From Semisulcospira habei (lineage: Eukaryota > Mollusca > Gastropoda > Semisulcospiridae), in assembly GCA_036245525.1 (NCBI GenBank), contig BTPG01000004.1, forward strand, positions 231,909,898 through 231,973,897: a DNA stretch of 64,000 nucleotides, given 5' to 3'. A model generated the notes under the pieces. It made no database searches. It saw only the letters and a program-made list of their open reading frames with translations, and was not told where the DNA came from. How positions within the stretch are numbered: the stretch's first letter is position 1; each line of letters opens with the position of its first letter. Both the position numbers and the translations under genes were made by a program. This document shows, piece after piece, positions 21,070-31,350 of the stretch.

Positions 21070-22510
21070 ATGGATAAAACCAAAAAACCAAAACTAGCAC
21101 AGAAACGGCACATAGACACCGACATTGAACATGACAGTGATTCAGACTGTGAGGAAGCGACACCTCAGGCGTCGGCCGTATGGCCTCGCTTCCTCATTGT
21201 CCATAGCAAGGTGAAGGAGAAACCAGTTACCAAGCTGCATCCTTTTCTGGTGGGGGAGACCCTCAGGAGCCGTGTTGGCAGGCCTGACGCCCAGCGCCTC
21301 AGGTCTGGTGACTTGCTGGTGGAGTGCCGTACTCGGGCACACTCCAGCGGGCTACTGGGGCTCTCTTCCATCGGAGACACTCCTGTGGAAGTCACACCCC
21401 ACAAAACTATGAATTCGTCAAGAGGCGTAATCAAAGATCAAGCTTTGGCAGAACTGTCAGAAGATGAACTTGTAAGGAACCTTAAGTCTCAGGGGGTGAC
21501 TTACGTCAGGCGCTTCGCTTCCAAGCGAGGTGGTGGGGAGATCCGTCTCCCTACCATCATCCTGACGTTTGGCACCCCCACCCCTCCTACTACCATCTGG
21601 GGAGGTTACTACTCACTGAGAGTGAAAAAGTACGTCCCTCTCCCCCTCCGGTGCTTTAAGTGCCAAAAGTATGGCCATGGGCAGAAGACATGCCGTCAGG
21701 CAGAGGCTTCATGCGCCCGTTGCACTAGGCCCGGACACTCTGCTGAGTCCTGCACAGCCACCCCCCTGTGTGTGAATTGCCAGGGGGCGCATATGGCTTC
21801 GGATAAGAAATGCCCTCATTGGATATCTGAGTGCAAGATTCAGCAGGTGCGTGTGGAGAAGGGGCTGTCCTTTCTGGATGCCAAAAAAACTGGTTGAAGG
21901 CCCTGGTGCAGCTGCGGCTGCCCCAACCTCTAACACCTCAGTGTATACTTTTAGTGCAGCGGTGGCAGGCAAGCGCCCCACCAAAGACTTTTCATGTCAG
22001 ACCCCAACTTCTTGGTTGGGGGCGGAGCCTCGGCTCATCTCGCCCCTGGAGAGTAACCCTCCTCCGGTGGTGACAAGGAGCCAGGGAACGCAGAAGGCGG
22101 ACACTGCCGGTCCGGTTGTGCCGCCTTCTGTTGCCCCTAAGCCTCAGCCCCCACCCAAACCTGTTAGTCAGTCAACTCCAAAGGCTTCTGGCTCTGGTCA
22201 GCCTTCTAAGGCCGCTAACTCTAGCGGCAGGAACGCTGCCCAGGACCAGACGTCTAAGAAATCTATGGGACCGCTGTGCGCACGGGCCCAGAAGGGGAAC
22301 ACAGATGTCCCCCTTCAAAACAAATATGCTGCACTGGAGGAGCGGATGGAGGGAGTGGAAGTTGTTGTTGCTGATGCTGCGGCAGCTCCACCCCCTTCCT
22401 CTCCGAAGAACCAAAGGAGGCCCGGGAGCCGGCCCCCCTCTGTTTCTTCAACTCCTTCCAAGGTAAAGGAAAAAGGGGGGAAAAACTCCTTACCCCCAGA
22501 TAAGACTTAA
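21070..22510 (+). pseudogene. LINE ORF1 (gag-like, three CCHC knuckles), one frameshift
   Basis: The first frame (21070-21897) has a Lys-rich start, an RNA-recognition-like middle and three zinc knuckles: CFKCQKYGHGQKTC, CARCTRPGHSAESC and CVNCQGAHMASDKKC. It ends shortly after a run of seven A (21883-21889). The sequence then continues in the +1 frame (21851-22510) as a Pro/Ser/Lys-rich tail ending two bases before ORF2. An extra A in the run or programmed slippage would explain this. ORF1 proteins of I-group LINEs coat the RNA and chaperone it into ribonucleoprotein particles; CCHC knuckles are diagnostic. Confidence 0.85.
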
Positions 22511-22512
22511 TC

Positions 22513-25500
22513 ATGGACTCTTTGCTTCAGTGGAATTGTCGTGGTTTTCGAGCTAACTTTGAGGAATTACGTCTTTTAGTCAAGTTCTATAACCCCTCAG
22601 TCATATCTCTTCAGGAGACTTACCTGAAGACTTCTGACCCTGTGTCTTTTAATGGTTTTAATGTTATACATAAAGGCTCTGATTCGGAGAGGCGCTCGGG
22701 TGGAGCGGCTCTTCTCATTAGTAGCCAAATTTTATGTAGCCCCGTTAGCATCGACACCTGTCTTCAGGCTGTCGCTGCTCGGGTTACCTTAAAAAAGACC
22801 ATAACCATATGCAGTATTTACCTGCCACCATCACTGCGGGTCTGTAGCAATGATATTTTTAACTTAGTAGATCAACTGCCCCCTCCCTTTATTCTCATGG
22901 GGGATTTTAACGGTCATGCTCACCTTTGGGGTAGTGATCACTATGATGGCAGAGGTCAGATGTTAGAAGATGTTTTTTCTCAACTTAACCTATGTGTCTT
23001 TAACGATGGCTCACCTACATACTCTAACTCAGGTTCCGGATCTAGTTCTGTTCTAGACCTCACTGTGTGTGATCCTTCTCTCATGCTCCCCCACCTGGGT
23101 CTGCCCTGGGGGACCTGGGTGGGGTTAGGTACTTTTTAGTTCCCAGGGTCACCCTGGTCAGCCCCACAGGGTGAGTTTTTCTCTCTATTCTGGGGCATGT
23201 GTTTCTGTCTACCCTTTGTCCATTCACCTGTATTTGCCTTTTTAAAACTCTCCCTACTGTCTGCACTGCCTGTAGCTCTTGATATTGGATGTGTGTTGCT
23301 AAATGGTCTTAGCTTTATTTAGGCCCCATGTGTTAGGTTTATTTAACGTATTTGACCGGATGGCGACATACATTCAATGTTCTGTTTATTTTTTTTTTTC
23401 ACAAACAGTGCAGGCACGTCCTGAGAAAGCCTTGTTGCTGTCGGGACGTTAAGCAATGTACAATCAATCAATCCTTCTCTCATGCTGGACTTTGACTGGA
23501 AGGTTCACGACGACCTGTGTGGTAGTGACCACTTCCCAGTAGTCCTGTCATCGGTCAGCTGTGAGGAGGATTCGCCTGTGGGGCGCTGGAATCTCAAGAA
23601 AGCTAACTGGTCTCTGTTTGCCTCTCTCTGTCAGTCTCGTCTTACAGAGGAGGTGGTCATGTCAGCTGAAGAACCTGTTTCTTGTTTTACTTCTATTTTG
23701 TTGGAGGTTGCAGGTGAAACCATCCCTAGAACTTCCACATCACTCCCTCGGAAGCCGAGAGTACCATGGTTCAATGAAGAGTGCCGCAAGGCCCAAACAA
23801 TGCGCAAATCTGCTCAGCGACGTGCTTTTCGTAATCCGTCGCAAGCAAATATTTTAACCTTTAAAAGACAGCGGGCGAAAGCCCGTTATATTTTTAAACG
23901 TGAACGCCGTGCTTCCTGGAGACGCTTCGTCTCATCTTTATCTTCTAGGACTCCGTCCCAAAAAGTCTGGAAGGCTGTTCGAAGAATTAGGGGCAGGGGT
24001 GGCTCGGCTTCTGTCGGCCATCTTAGAGATGGTGCCAGTTTGGTCACAGATAAAAAGGCTGTGGCCAATTTGCTTGCCTCCACCTTTTCCCATAATTCTT
24101 CAACAGAGCATTATTCACCTTTCTTCCAGAGAGAGAAGGAGAAGCGTGAATCTTGTGCTTGTGATTTTATATCGGATAACTTGGAAGACTATAATGCCCC
24201 TTTTACGTTTTCAGAATTGCAGCAAGCCATGCAGAAATGTACTGACTCTGCTGCTGGATTAGATACCATCCATTATCAGCTCATAACACATCTGCCTGAG
24301 GATTCACTCTTTGTACTTCTCAAGGCCTTTAACCATATCTGGATAACCGGTCATTTTCCGCCATCTTGGCGCCAGGCTGTGGTTGTGCCAATTCCCAAGC
24401 CGGGTAAGGATCCTTCCGACCCGGGCAACTACCGGCCAATAGCTTTGACATCATGTTTATGTAAAACTATGGAACGCTTGGTCAACGCCCGACTGGTGTG
24501 GCATCTTGAGTCACAGGGTCTCATCACAGACCTCCAGTGCAGTTTCCGGCGCTTCCGTAGTACAACTGATCATCTAGTCCGCTTTGAGTCTTTTATCCGA
24601 GATGCTTTTGTCAACAAGCAGCATGTCTATGCAATTTTCTTTGATCTTGAAAAGGCATATGACACTACCTGGAAGCATGGTATAATGTCTGATTTGTCGG
24701 ACATGGGTTTTAAAGGGCATCTGCCCGTTTTTATTCACAATTTTTTGTCCAACAGGTCGTTCCATGTCCGTGTGGGCTCCACCCTCTCCGACTCCTTTGA
24801 ACAGGAGATGGGTGTCCCGCAGGGCAGTATTCTATCTCCTGTTTTATTTAGCATTAAAATAAATAACATTGTAAAGGCCGTCAAGGATGATTCTGAATGC
24901 TCTTTGTTTGTGGACGACTTTGCTTTGTGTGCACGAGGTCGAGGACTTGCGTCCCTTGAGAGGCGCTTGCAGCTGTGCGTTGATCGAATCCAGGGGTGGG
25001 TGTCTCTCAATGGATTCAGATTCTCGCCCTCCAAGACAGTCTGTGTGCATTTTACTAACCAGACGAAATTTTTTCCAGAACCTAGCCTGAGCATTGCTGG
25101 AGTGCCAATTAAGGTGGCCGAAGAGGCAAAGTTTTTGGGGGTCATCTTTGACAAAAGATTGACCTTCTGCAACCATGTTAACTACCTTAGAACCTCTTGT
25201 CGGAAGGCCCTCGACATTCTTCGTGTCGTTGGTCGTACTGACTGGGGTGCGGACCGCATCGTCTTACTTCGACTGTACCGGGCCCTTGTTCGGTCCAAAC
25301 TGGATTACGGCTCTGTGGTATATGGCTCGGCTTCCAAGTCTGTTCTGCAGCGTCTGAACACAATTCACCATCAAGGTCTGCGCATATGTCTGGGAGCCTT
25401 CAGGACATCTCCAGTTCCTAGTCTGTATGCAGAGGCAGGGGAGCCTTCTCTCAGGCTCCGCCGCATCCGCCTCGTGCTCAGCTACGTTCTGAAGCTGAAG

Positions 25501-26574
25501 GCCCATCCAGAAAATCCTGCCTATGATTGTGTTTTTAACCCGTCTTTTGCAGAGATTTACGATGCCCATCCGGGAGCTGTCCGTCCACTTTCCTTCCGTG
25601 TCCGACCTCATTTGCAGGCGGCCGGAGTGGACCTGGACAAAGTTTCGGAATCTCTGCAACACATCACTCCACCCTGGCTACTACCAGTTCCTGACATCTT
25701 GCTGGACTTGACTGCCCACAAGAAGGATTGTACTCCACCAGCCATATACCAACAGAGCCTCAATGAACTCCTTTCAATTTTTCCTGGCTATTGTCGTCTT
25801 TATACGGATGGGTCCAAGTCTGAGGATGGAAGAGTGGCTGCGGCTGCAGTGTCCTCTCGCCATCTTAGACGCCCATTTAAGCTCCGTCTCCCTGACCATT
25901 CCTCTGTATTTAGTGCAGAACTGCAGGCCATTCTGCTGGCACTCAGGCATGCCTATCAGTCTCGGGAAAGGAACTTCCTGATTCTGTCTGACTCTCTTTC
26001 TGCCCTGCAGGCCCTTCAGGGCGCGGGAACAGACCATCCACTGCTGGTGCAGATTAGAGAGCTCTACGCGGACTTGATGAAGGAATATTATGACATCATT
26101 TTTATTTGGGTCCCAGGCCATGTGGGCATCGAGGGCAACAGAATCGCAGATTCTGCTGCCAACGGTGCCCGCAGTGACCCTGTCCCTGACACACAGACTG
26201 TCTATAGTGATTTTAAACCTGTTATTAGTGCGTACATAGCCCGCGAGTGGCAGTCCGAGTGGGACAAAGAGGAAGGGAACAAGCTTCATGAAGCTCTTCC
26301 TAAGTTGTCTGACAGTCTACCTTTCCGCTGCGGCAGCCGCCGTGAGGAGACTGTCCTTGCTCGGCTCCACATCGGGCACACGTATGTTACGCACTCTTAC
26401 TTACTTAAACAGGATGAGCGTCCATGGTGTTTTGCCTGTGATGAGCAGTTTTCTGTTCGACACTTTTTGCTATATTGTGCTGACCTAATTGACACCAGAT
26501 ATAAACACTTCACAGCAGACTCCTTGAAGGTTTTGTTCCGGGATGTTCCCCGGACAAAATCTTCAATTTTTTGA
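22513..26574 (+). pseudogene. LINE ORF2: APE endonuclease, RT, RNase H, split by a SINE
   Basis: ORF2 starts at ATG 22513 (QWNCRGFRANFEELR), with endonuclease motifs QETYLK and GDFNGHAHLWGSD, then GSDHFPVVLS just after the SINE. Counting bases, removing the SINE and one duplicate copy of the target leaves an uninterrupted frame of about 1,220 codons. RT carries FRRFRSTTDHL, FFDLEKAYD, GVPQGSILSPVLFSI and FVDD at 24907-24918 (Val where FADD/YADD is usual). RNase H has YTDGSKSEDG, SAELQAILLALRHA, LSDSLSALQAL and HVGIEGNRIADSAA, so the catalytic D-E-D-D set is present. A CFACDEQ...RHFLLYC zinc segment closes the protein. The SINE's in-frame stop (about 23137) truncates translation. Confidence 0.92.
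23088..23470 (+). mobile_element. SINE-like retroposon inside LINE ORF2, 16-bp target duplication
   Basis: ATCCTTCTCTCATGCT lies on both sides (23072-23087 and 23471-23486). The 383-bp insert runs from CCCCCACCTGGGTCTG to (CAAT)n CAATCA. It sits in the endonuclease coding part and stops ORF2. Confidence 0.96.
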
Positions 26575-26829
26575 GAGAATGCAATATTTTTAACAAGATC
26601 TGAGCATTCATAGACTATGTGAATTTTTTTATTTGCCCTTTTTGTGAGTCTGTAGACGTTTCTTTTCCAGACATGTGCGACATTTTAGCCTGAGATTTTT
26701 AATCTATATTTACATCTTGTCTTAAGACCTTGCTTTTAGTCTGGCTGACCAGATTTTTACCCATCCCGCCGTGAGATGGCCTTAGTCGCCTGCTCGGCGT
26801 TAAACCCAAATAACTAACTAACTAACTAA
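26575..26829 (+). other. LINE 3' UTR and terminal tail
   Basis: Ends CCGCCGTGAGATGGCCTTAG TCGCCTGCTCGGCGTTAAAC then CC(AAATAACT)(AACT)n. The GCCGTGAGATGGC / GCTCGGC region can pair. Truncated copies of this tail are at 6306-6359 and 8180-8225, showing it is the part recognised for target-primed reverse transcription. Confidence 0.85.
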
Positions 26830-26971
26830 CTGGTATCTCATCTGATCAACTCGCTCGCATTCAGCGTATCCAGAATAATGCAGCCCGGTTAGTCTTTCGC
26901 AAAAAACGTACTGATCATGTCACACCACTGCTAAAGCATCTCCACTGGCTACCTGTCAAACAGAGAATAGA
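26830..26971 (+). pseudogene. CR1-like RT, middle piece between two insertions
   Basis: Starts with the second copy of CTGGTATCTCATCTG and reads SDQLARIQRIQNNAARLVF, then KHLHWLPVKQRI, the thumb-region signature of CR1/L2 RTs. It is cut at 26971 by a hAT element. Confidence 0.9.
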
Positions 26972-27680
26972 CAGGGTTCGTAGCGATTGGGAAAGTTTGT
27001 GAAAGTTTGGGGAAAATAAAATCCTTTTTCCAGGCCCTGGAAAGTCTTTGAAAAATGACATTTTTGGGGAGGGTTTGTGAAAGTTTGTGAATTTTACAAT
27101 TCTGCTTACTTGGCTTCATCATGTACACATTTTGCTTTTTCGATTTTTTCGAATTTAAAAAAATAATGTACAAAACAAACAAAATACACGCACACAAACA
27201 AAACAAATAAAATCCGGCTACCAGAAAGCTACGCAAAAACGTACTTTCGATTTCGACCGGATGTACTTGCGAATGATTATTTCCCTTTAATATTTCCGGT
27301 CACATCGCTCACTCATTGACCATGCCTGGCGCTTGTGTTTTTAACGATTTGTGGCTTGAAGCTTCTAAGTATAAACAGTGGCTGAGGAAAGATTCAGCCA
27401 AATATATGTATAAAAGCTGGCTCCGAAAAGTAGCATCAAACAAGTGGTCGGTTTTTGTTTTGTGCCGCTTGTCAAAAATCTACTGATGTGGCAAGCATGG
27501 GTGAAGGTGCCATCATGAGTCATAACAAAGGTAAGCGTCTGTTGAACAGTGGGCATATAGGCCTAGTCTATATAAGTATATTTCGGTCACACATCTTATG
27601 GCCAGGAAAAATGTAAAAATGGTCTTGAAAGTTTGTGAAAAGTTTGTGAATTTTGTGATGCCTTTTGGCTACGAACCCTG
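26972..27680 (+). mobile_element. 709-bp hAT element with transposase first exon, 5-bp target duplication
   Basis: CAGGGTTCGTAGC at 26972 and GCTACGAACCCTG ending 27680 are perfect 13-base TIRs. ATAGA flanks both ends (26967-26971, 27681-27685). Internally, an ATG at about 27321 opens MPGACVFNDLWLEASKYKQW... then KSWLRKVAS; after a frameshift near 27452 it continues FCAACQKSTDVASMGEGAIM up to an AAAG|GTAAGC donor. This is the Cys-containing N-terminal exon found in one group of hAT transposases. The remaining exons are deleted, so it is non-autonomous. Confidence 0.9.
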
Positions 27681-28124
27681 ATAGAGTACAAGCTAGCCAC
27701 TTTGGCATACAAACACTATGACAATACGCTTCCTGCATATCTGTCTTCTTCCCTTGCCTCACACAATCCTAGTAGAAGTCTACGCTCAAGCTCACAAAAA
27801 CTGCTTGTTCAGCCCAGAGTCAGCCTAAAAACTGCTGGTGCCCGTTCTTTCAGTTATCAGGCCCCTCACGTCTGGAACTCACTTCCACTGCATGTCCGTC
27901 TTTCCCCTACCCTGTTGACCTTCAAAACAAATTTGAAGACCCATCTTTTCCAGGTAGCATATCAAGATTAGCTTAGTCTGGATGTGCTGCCTGGAAATGT
28001 TGGTTGTTTTTCCCTATGTAGATAGGCTATGTGTGTGTGTGTGTGTGTGTTTCGTGTTAGGAATGCGCCTACATGGTGCGAGCAGATGTTTATTTAAAGA
28101 GTGAGTGCGTTCTAATTTTTCTCC

Positions 28125-28155
<31 letters not shown>

Positions 28156-28221
28156 TTTTGTGCTGTAAAGCGCTCCGAGCTTGCTGTTCGTGGGGAAGGG
28201 CGCTATATAAAAACTATGTAT
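27681..28221 (+). pseudogene. CR1-like LINE C-terminus and 3' tail
   Basis: The frame 27702-27971 reads LATLAYKHYDNTLPAYLSS and WNSLPLHVRLSPTLLTFKTN to a stop after FQVAYQD, the standard C-terminus of CR1/L2 RTs. The 3' UTR has a (GT)n run, a T run (28132-28159) and the terminal GTAAAGCGCTCCGAGC...GGCGCTATATAAA hairpin. Confidence 0.92.
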
Positions 28222-28293
28222 TAACTAACACCTACTACTTGTACAACACAAATACAGACACTGTAATGATCAATTAACTCCGACTACTGGTAC
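28222..28293 (+). repeat. 49-bp satellite segment
   Basis: About one and a half units of the AACTCCCACTACTGGTACAG / CACAAATACAGACACTGTAA / TGATCAACT satellite, ending in the SINE target duplication TCCGACTACTGGTAC. Confidence 0.93.
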
Positions 28294-28692
28294 CCACCCG
28301 GGTCTGCCCTGGGGGACTTGGGTGGGGTTAGGTATTTTTTAGTTCCCAGGGTCACCCTGGTCAGCCCCACAGGGTGGGTTTTTCTCTCTATTCTGGGGCA
28401 TGTGTTTCTGTCTACCCTTTGTCCATTCACCTGTATTTGCCTTTTTAAAACTCTCCCTACTGTCTGCACTGCCTGTAGCTCTTGATGTTGGATGTGTGTT
28501 GCTAAATGGTCTTAGCTTTATTTAGGCCCCATGTTTTAGGTTTATTTGACCGGCTGGCGACATACATTCAATGTTCTGGGTTTTTTTGGTTTTTTTTTTT
28601 GGGGGGGGTTTTCACAAGCAGTGCAGGCACGTCCTGAGAAAGCCTTGTTGCTGTCGGGACATTAAGCAATGTACAATCAATCAATCAATCAA
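28294..28692 (+). mobile_element. SINE-like retroposon, 15-bp target duplication
   Basis: Full-length copy with (CAAT)n tail. TCCGACTACTGGTAC flanks it at 28279-28293 and 28693-28707. A T/G homopolymer block lies at 28580-28610. Confidence 0.95.
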
Positions 28693-28880
28693 TCCGACTA
28701 CTGGTACAGCACAAATACAGACACTGTAATGATCAACTAACTCCCACTACTGGTACAGCACAAATACAGACACTGTAATGATCAACTAACTCCCACTACT
28801 GGTACAGCACAAATACAGACACTGTAATGATCAACTAACTTCCACTACTGGTACAGCACAGACACTGTAATGATCAACTA
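28693..28880 (+). repeat. 49-bp satellite segment
   Basis: About four head-to-tail units, one of them the shorter 43-bp variant that lacks AAATAC. Confidence 0.95.
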
Positions 28881-29260
28881 CCCCACCCGGGTCTGCCCTG
28901 GGGGACTTGGGTGGGGTTAGGTATTTTTTAGTTTCCAGGGTCAACCTGGTCAGCCCCACAGGGTGGGTTTATCTCTCTATTCTGGGGCATGTGTTTCTGT
29001 CTACCCTTTGTCCATTCACCTGTATTTGCCTTTTTAAAACTCTCCCTACTGTTTGCATTGCCTGTAACTCTTGATATTGGATGTGTGTTGCTAAATGGTC
29101 TTAGCTTTATTTAGGCCCCATGTGTTAGGTTTATTTAATGTATTTGACCGGCTGGCGACATACATTCAATGTTCTGTTTAGTTTTTTTTCACAAGCAGTG
29201 CAGGCACGTCCTGAGAATGCCTTGTTGCTGTCGGGACGTTAAGCAATGTACAATCAATCA
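28881..29260 (+). mobile_element. SINE-like retroposon, 15-bp target duplication
   Basis: Flanked by TGTAATGATCAACTA (28866-28880 and 29261-29275), a satellite-derived target. Confidence 0.95.
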
Positions 29261-29370
29261 TGTAATGATCAACTAACTCCCACTACTGGTACAGCACAAA
29301 TACAGACACACTAATTATCAACTAACTCTCACTTCTGGTACAACACAAATACAGACACTGTAATGATCAA
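29261..29370 (+). repeat. 49-bp satellite segment
   Basis: About two units between two SINE copies. Confidence 0.95.
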
Positions 29371-29761
29371 ACCCCACCCGGGTCTGCCCTGGGGGACTTG
29401 GGTGGGGTTAGGTATTTTTTATTTCCCAGGGTCACCCTGGTCAGCCCCACGGGGTGGGTTTATCTCTCTATTCTGGGGCATGTGTTTCTATCTACCCTTT
29501 GTCCATTCACCTGTATTTGCCTTTTTAAAACTCTCCCTACTGTCTGCATTGCCTGTAACTCTTGATATTGGATGTGTGTTGCTAAATGGTCTTAGCTTTA
29601 TTTAGGCCCCATGTGTTAGGTTTATTTAATGTATTTGACCGGCTGGCGACATACATTCAATGTTCTGTTTATTTTTTTTTTTTTTTCACAAGCAGTGCAG
29701 GCACGTCCTGAGAAAGCCTTGTTGCTGTCGGGACGTTAAGCAATGTACAATCAATCAATCA
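29371..29761 (+). mobile_element. SINE-like retroposon, 12-bp target duplication
   Basis: Flanked by TGTAATGATCAA (29359-29370 and 29762-29773). Very similar to the 28881 copy (both share TTAATGTATTTGACC), so the two are young or were duplicated together. Confidence 0.95.
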
Positions 29762-29949
29762 TGTAATGATCAACTAACTCCCACTACTGGTACAACACAA
29801 ATACAGACACTGTAATGATCAACTAACTCCCACTACTTTTACAGCACAAATACAGACACTGTAATGATCAACTAACTCCCACTACTGGTACAACACAGAC
29901 ACTGTAATGATCAACTAACTCCCACTACTGGTAGACTTCAAATACAGAC
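29762..29949 (+). repeat. 49-bp satellite segment
   Basis: About four units, including a 43-bp variant, leading into the 372-bp tandem repeat. Confidence 0.93.
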
Positions 29950-29956
29950 ACTCACA

Positions 29957-30121
29957 AACCAGATAGGTGAGGCTAGCGCTGGCAGAGTTGTCAGTACTCA
30001 AACCAAGGTGAATCACAGCGCTGGACAGACAACAGTTAGATCCCCTGCCCCCGCCTATCAGGCACCCAATCGCCAGCCCACAGAGAAATACGCAGGTATA
30101 GAATAAGACGATCATTTCCAT
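29957..30121 (-). CDS. Signal-peptide-like first exon, copy 1
   Basis: Starts at the ATG 30121-30119 (minus). The first ~22 residues are hydrophobic (MEMIVLFYTCVFLCGLAIGC), followed by a Gly-rich turn, CC and a Ser/Thr-rich stretch to a GTTT|GTGAGT donor. This looks like exon 1 of a secreted or membrane peptide. The TATA region upstream is mutated (TTACATAAG). No later exons are seen, so the mature product is unknown. Confidence 0.45.
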
Positions 30122-30328
30122 CCTCAAAAAGAATGGATCAGGTCTCTTATGTAACCCATGTCTCTCCGAACTTAGGAAGTAGGCAGGAGAAACATACATA
30201 CACAAACATGAAGGTGCGCTACTATATGTGGTCGGGTAAATACCCTGATTTCCCACAGTAGATGCACAGAACATTACACAACAATGTAACGATACAAATT
30301 TTGCCTCGAGTTATACGTGATACTCACA

Positions 30329-30493
30329 AACCAGATAGGTGAGGCTAGCGCTGGCAGAATTGTCAGTACTCAAACCAAGGGAAATCACAGCGCTGGACAG
30401 ACAACAGTTAGATCCCCTGCCCCCGCCTATCAGGCACCCAATCGCCAGCCCACAGAGAAATATGCAGGTATAGAATAAGACGATCATTTCCAT
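30329..30493 (-). CDS. Signal-peptide-like first exon, copy 2
   Basis: As copy 1, start at 30493. The TATA box is intact (GGTTATATAAGAG about 30 bases upstream) and the donor reads TTT|GTGAGTATC. Protein differences from copy 1 are conservative, as expected of recent duplicates. Function is not known. Confidence 0.5.
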
Positions 30494-30703
30494 CCTCGAA
30501 AAGAATGGATCAGGTCTCTTATATAACCCATGTCTTTTTCCGGAACTTAGGAAGTAGGCAGGAGAAACATACATACACAAACATGAAGGTGCGCTACTAT
30601 ATGTGGTCAGGTAAATACCCTGATTTCCCACAGTAGATGCACAGAACATTACACAACAATGTAACGATACAAATTTTGCCTTGAGTTATACGTGATACTC
30701 ACA

Positions 30704-30868
30704 AACCAGATAGGTGAGGCTAGCGCTGGTAGAATTGTCAGTACTGAAACCAAGGGGAATCACAGCGCTGGACAGACAACAGTTAGATCCCCTGCCCCCG
30801 CCTATCAGGCACCCAATCGCCAGCCCACAGAGAAATACGCAGGTATAGAATAAGACGATCATTTCCAT
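30704..30868 (-). pseudogene. Signal-peptide-like first exon, copy 3, promoter deleted
   Basis: Start at 30868, frame intact to the donor-like site. The 17 bases holding the TATA box are missing (AATGGACCCATG instead of AATGGATCAGG...ATAACCCATG). Confidence 0.5.
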
Positions 30869-30910
30869 CCTCGAAAAGAATGGACCCATGTCTTTCTCCG
30901 GAACTTAGGA

Positions 30911-31122
30911 ACTTATGTATGTTTCTCCTGCCTACTTCCTAAGTTCCGGAGAAAGACATGGGTTATATAAGAGACCTGATCCATTCTTTTTGAGGATGGA
31001 AATGATCGTCTTATTCTATACCTGCGTATTTCTCTGTGGGCTGGTGATTGGGTGCCTGATAGGCGGGGGCAGGGGATCTAACTGTTGTCTGTCCAGCGCT
31101 GTGATTCCCCTTGGTTTGAGTA
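30911..31122 (+). repeat. Inverted partial copy 4 forming a fold-back
   Basis: Reads on the plus strand from GTTCCGGAGAAAGACATGGG through TATATAAG (30964-30971) and an ATG at 30996 into the same signal-peptide frame. It ends at GGTTTGAGTA (31122) where satellite begins. Together with copy 3 it forms a hairpin with arms ACCCATGTCTTTCTCCGGAA / complement around about 25 bases (30885-30962). Confidence 0.88.
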
Positions 31123-31350
31123 AATACAGACACTGTAATGGTCAACTAACTCCCACTACAGCACAAATACAGACACTGTAATGATCAACGAACTCCCACT
31201 ACTGGTACGGCACAATACAGACACTGTAATGATCAACTAACACCTACTGCTTGTACAACACAAATACAGACACTGTAATGATCAACTAACTAATGACACC
31301 CACTACTGGTACAGCACAAATACAGACTCTGTAATGATCAACTAACTCTG
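31123..31350 (+). repeat. 49-bp satellite segment
   Basis: About four and a half units, some degenerate (one has CTAACTAATGACACC). Leads into the zinc-finger gene copy, just as the satellite at 51385-51452 precedes the second copy. Confidence 0.93.

Larger units (their letters stand above)
19969..26829 (+). mobile_element. Full-length I/Nimb-like LINE, 6.86 kb, 15-bp target duplication
   Basis: CTGGTATCTCATCTG occurs at 19954-19968 and again at 26830-26844 and is continuous in the CR1 reading frame, so it is a target duplication. Between the copies lie a long 5' UTR, ORF1 with zinc knuckles, ORF2 (endonuclease, RT, RNase H) and a 3' tail CCGTGAGATGGCC...GGCGTTAAACCCAAATAACT ending in (AACT)n. 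It carries its own passengers: a TA-flanked MITE (20644-21068) and a SINE (23088-23470). Apart from the SINE and one ORF1 frameshift, the coding part is intact. Confidence 0.93.
19042..28221 (+). mobile_element. 5'-truncated CR1-like LINE, split by two insertions
   Basis: The element survives in three pieces: 19042-19968 (RT), 26830-26971 and 27681-28221 (C-terminus and 3' UTR). It ends with GTAAAGCGCTCCGAGC...GCGCTATATAAAAAC, the conserved 3' hairpin of CR1/L2-type elements; two more copies of this tail occur at 37390-37470 and 42760-42800. It is interrupted by the I/Nimb-like LINE (19969-26829) and by a hAT element (26972-27680), both with clear target duplications. Confidence 0.9.
29950..30910 (-). 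repeat. 372-bp tandem repeat: promoter plus signal-peptide exon
   Basis: Units begin at 29950, 30322 and 30697 (periods 372 and 375); the third is cut at about 30910. Each contains, on the minus strand, upstream sequence, a TATA-box region, a short frame starting MEMIVLFYTCVFLCGLAIGC and a TTT|GTGAGT donor-like site. A fourth, inverted partial copy follows (30911-31122). Confidence 0.92.

Noticed and set aside
21831..22466. Overlapping frames in other registers of LINE ORF1
   Set aside because: Shadows of the Pro/Ser-rich ORF1 tail.
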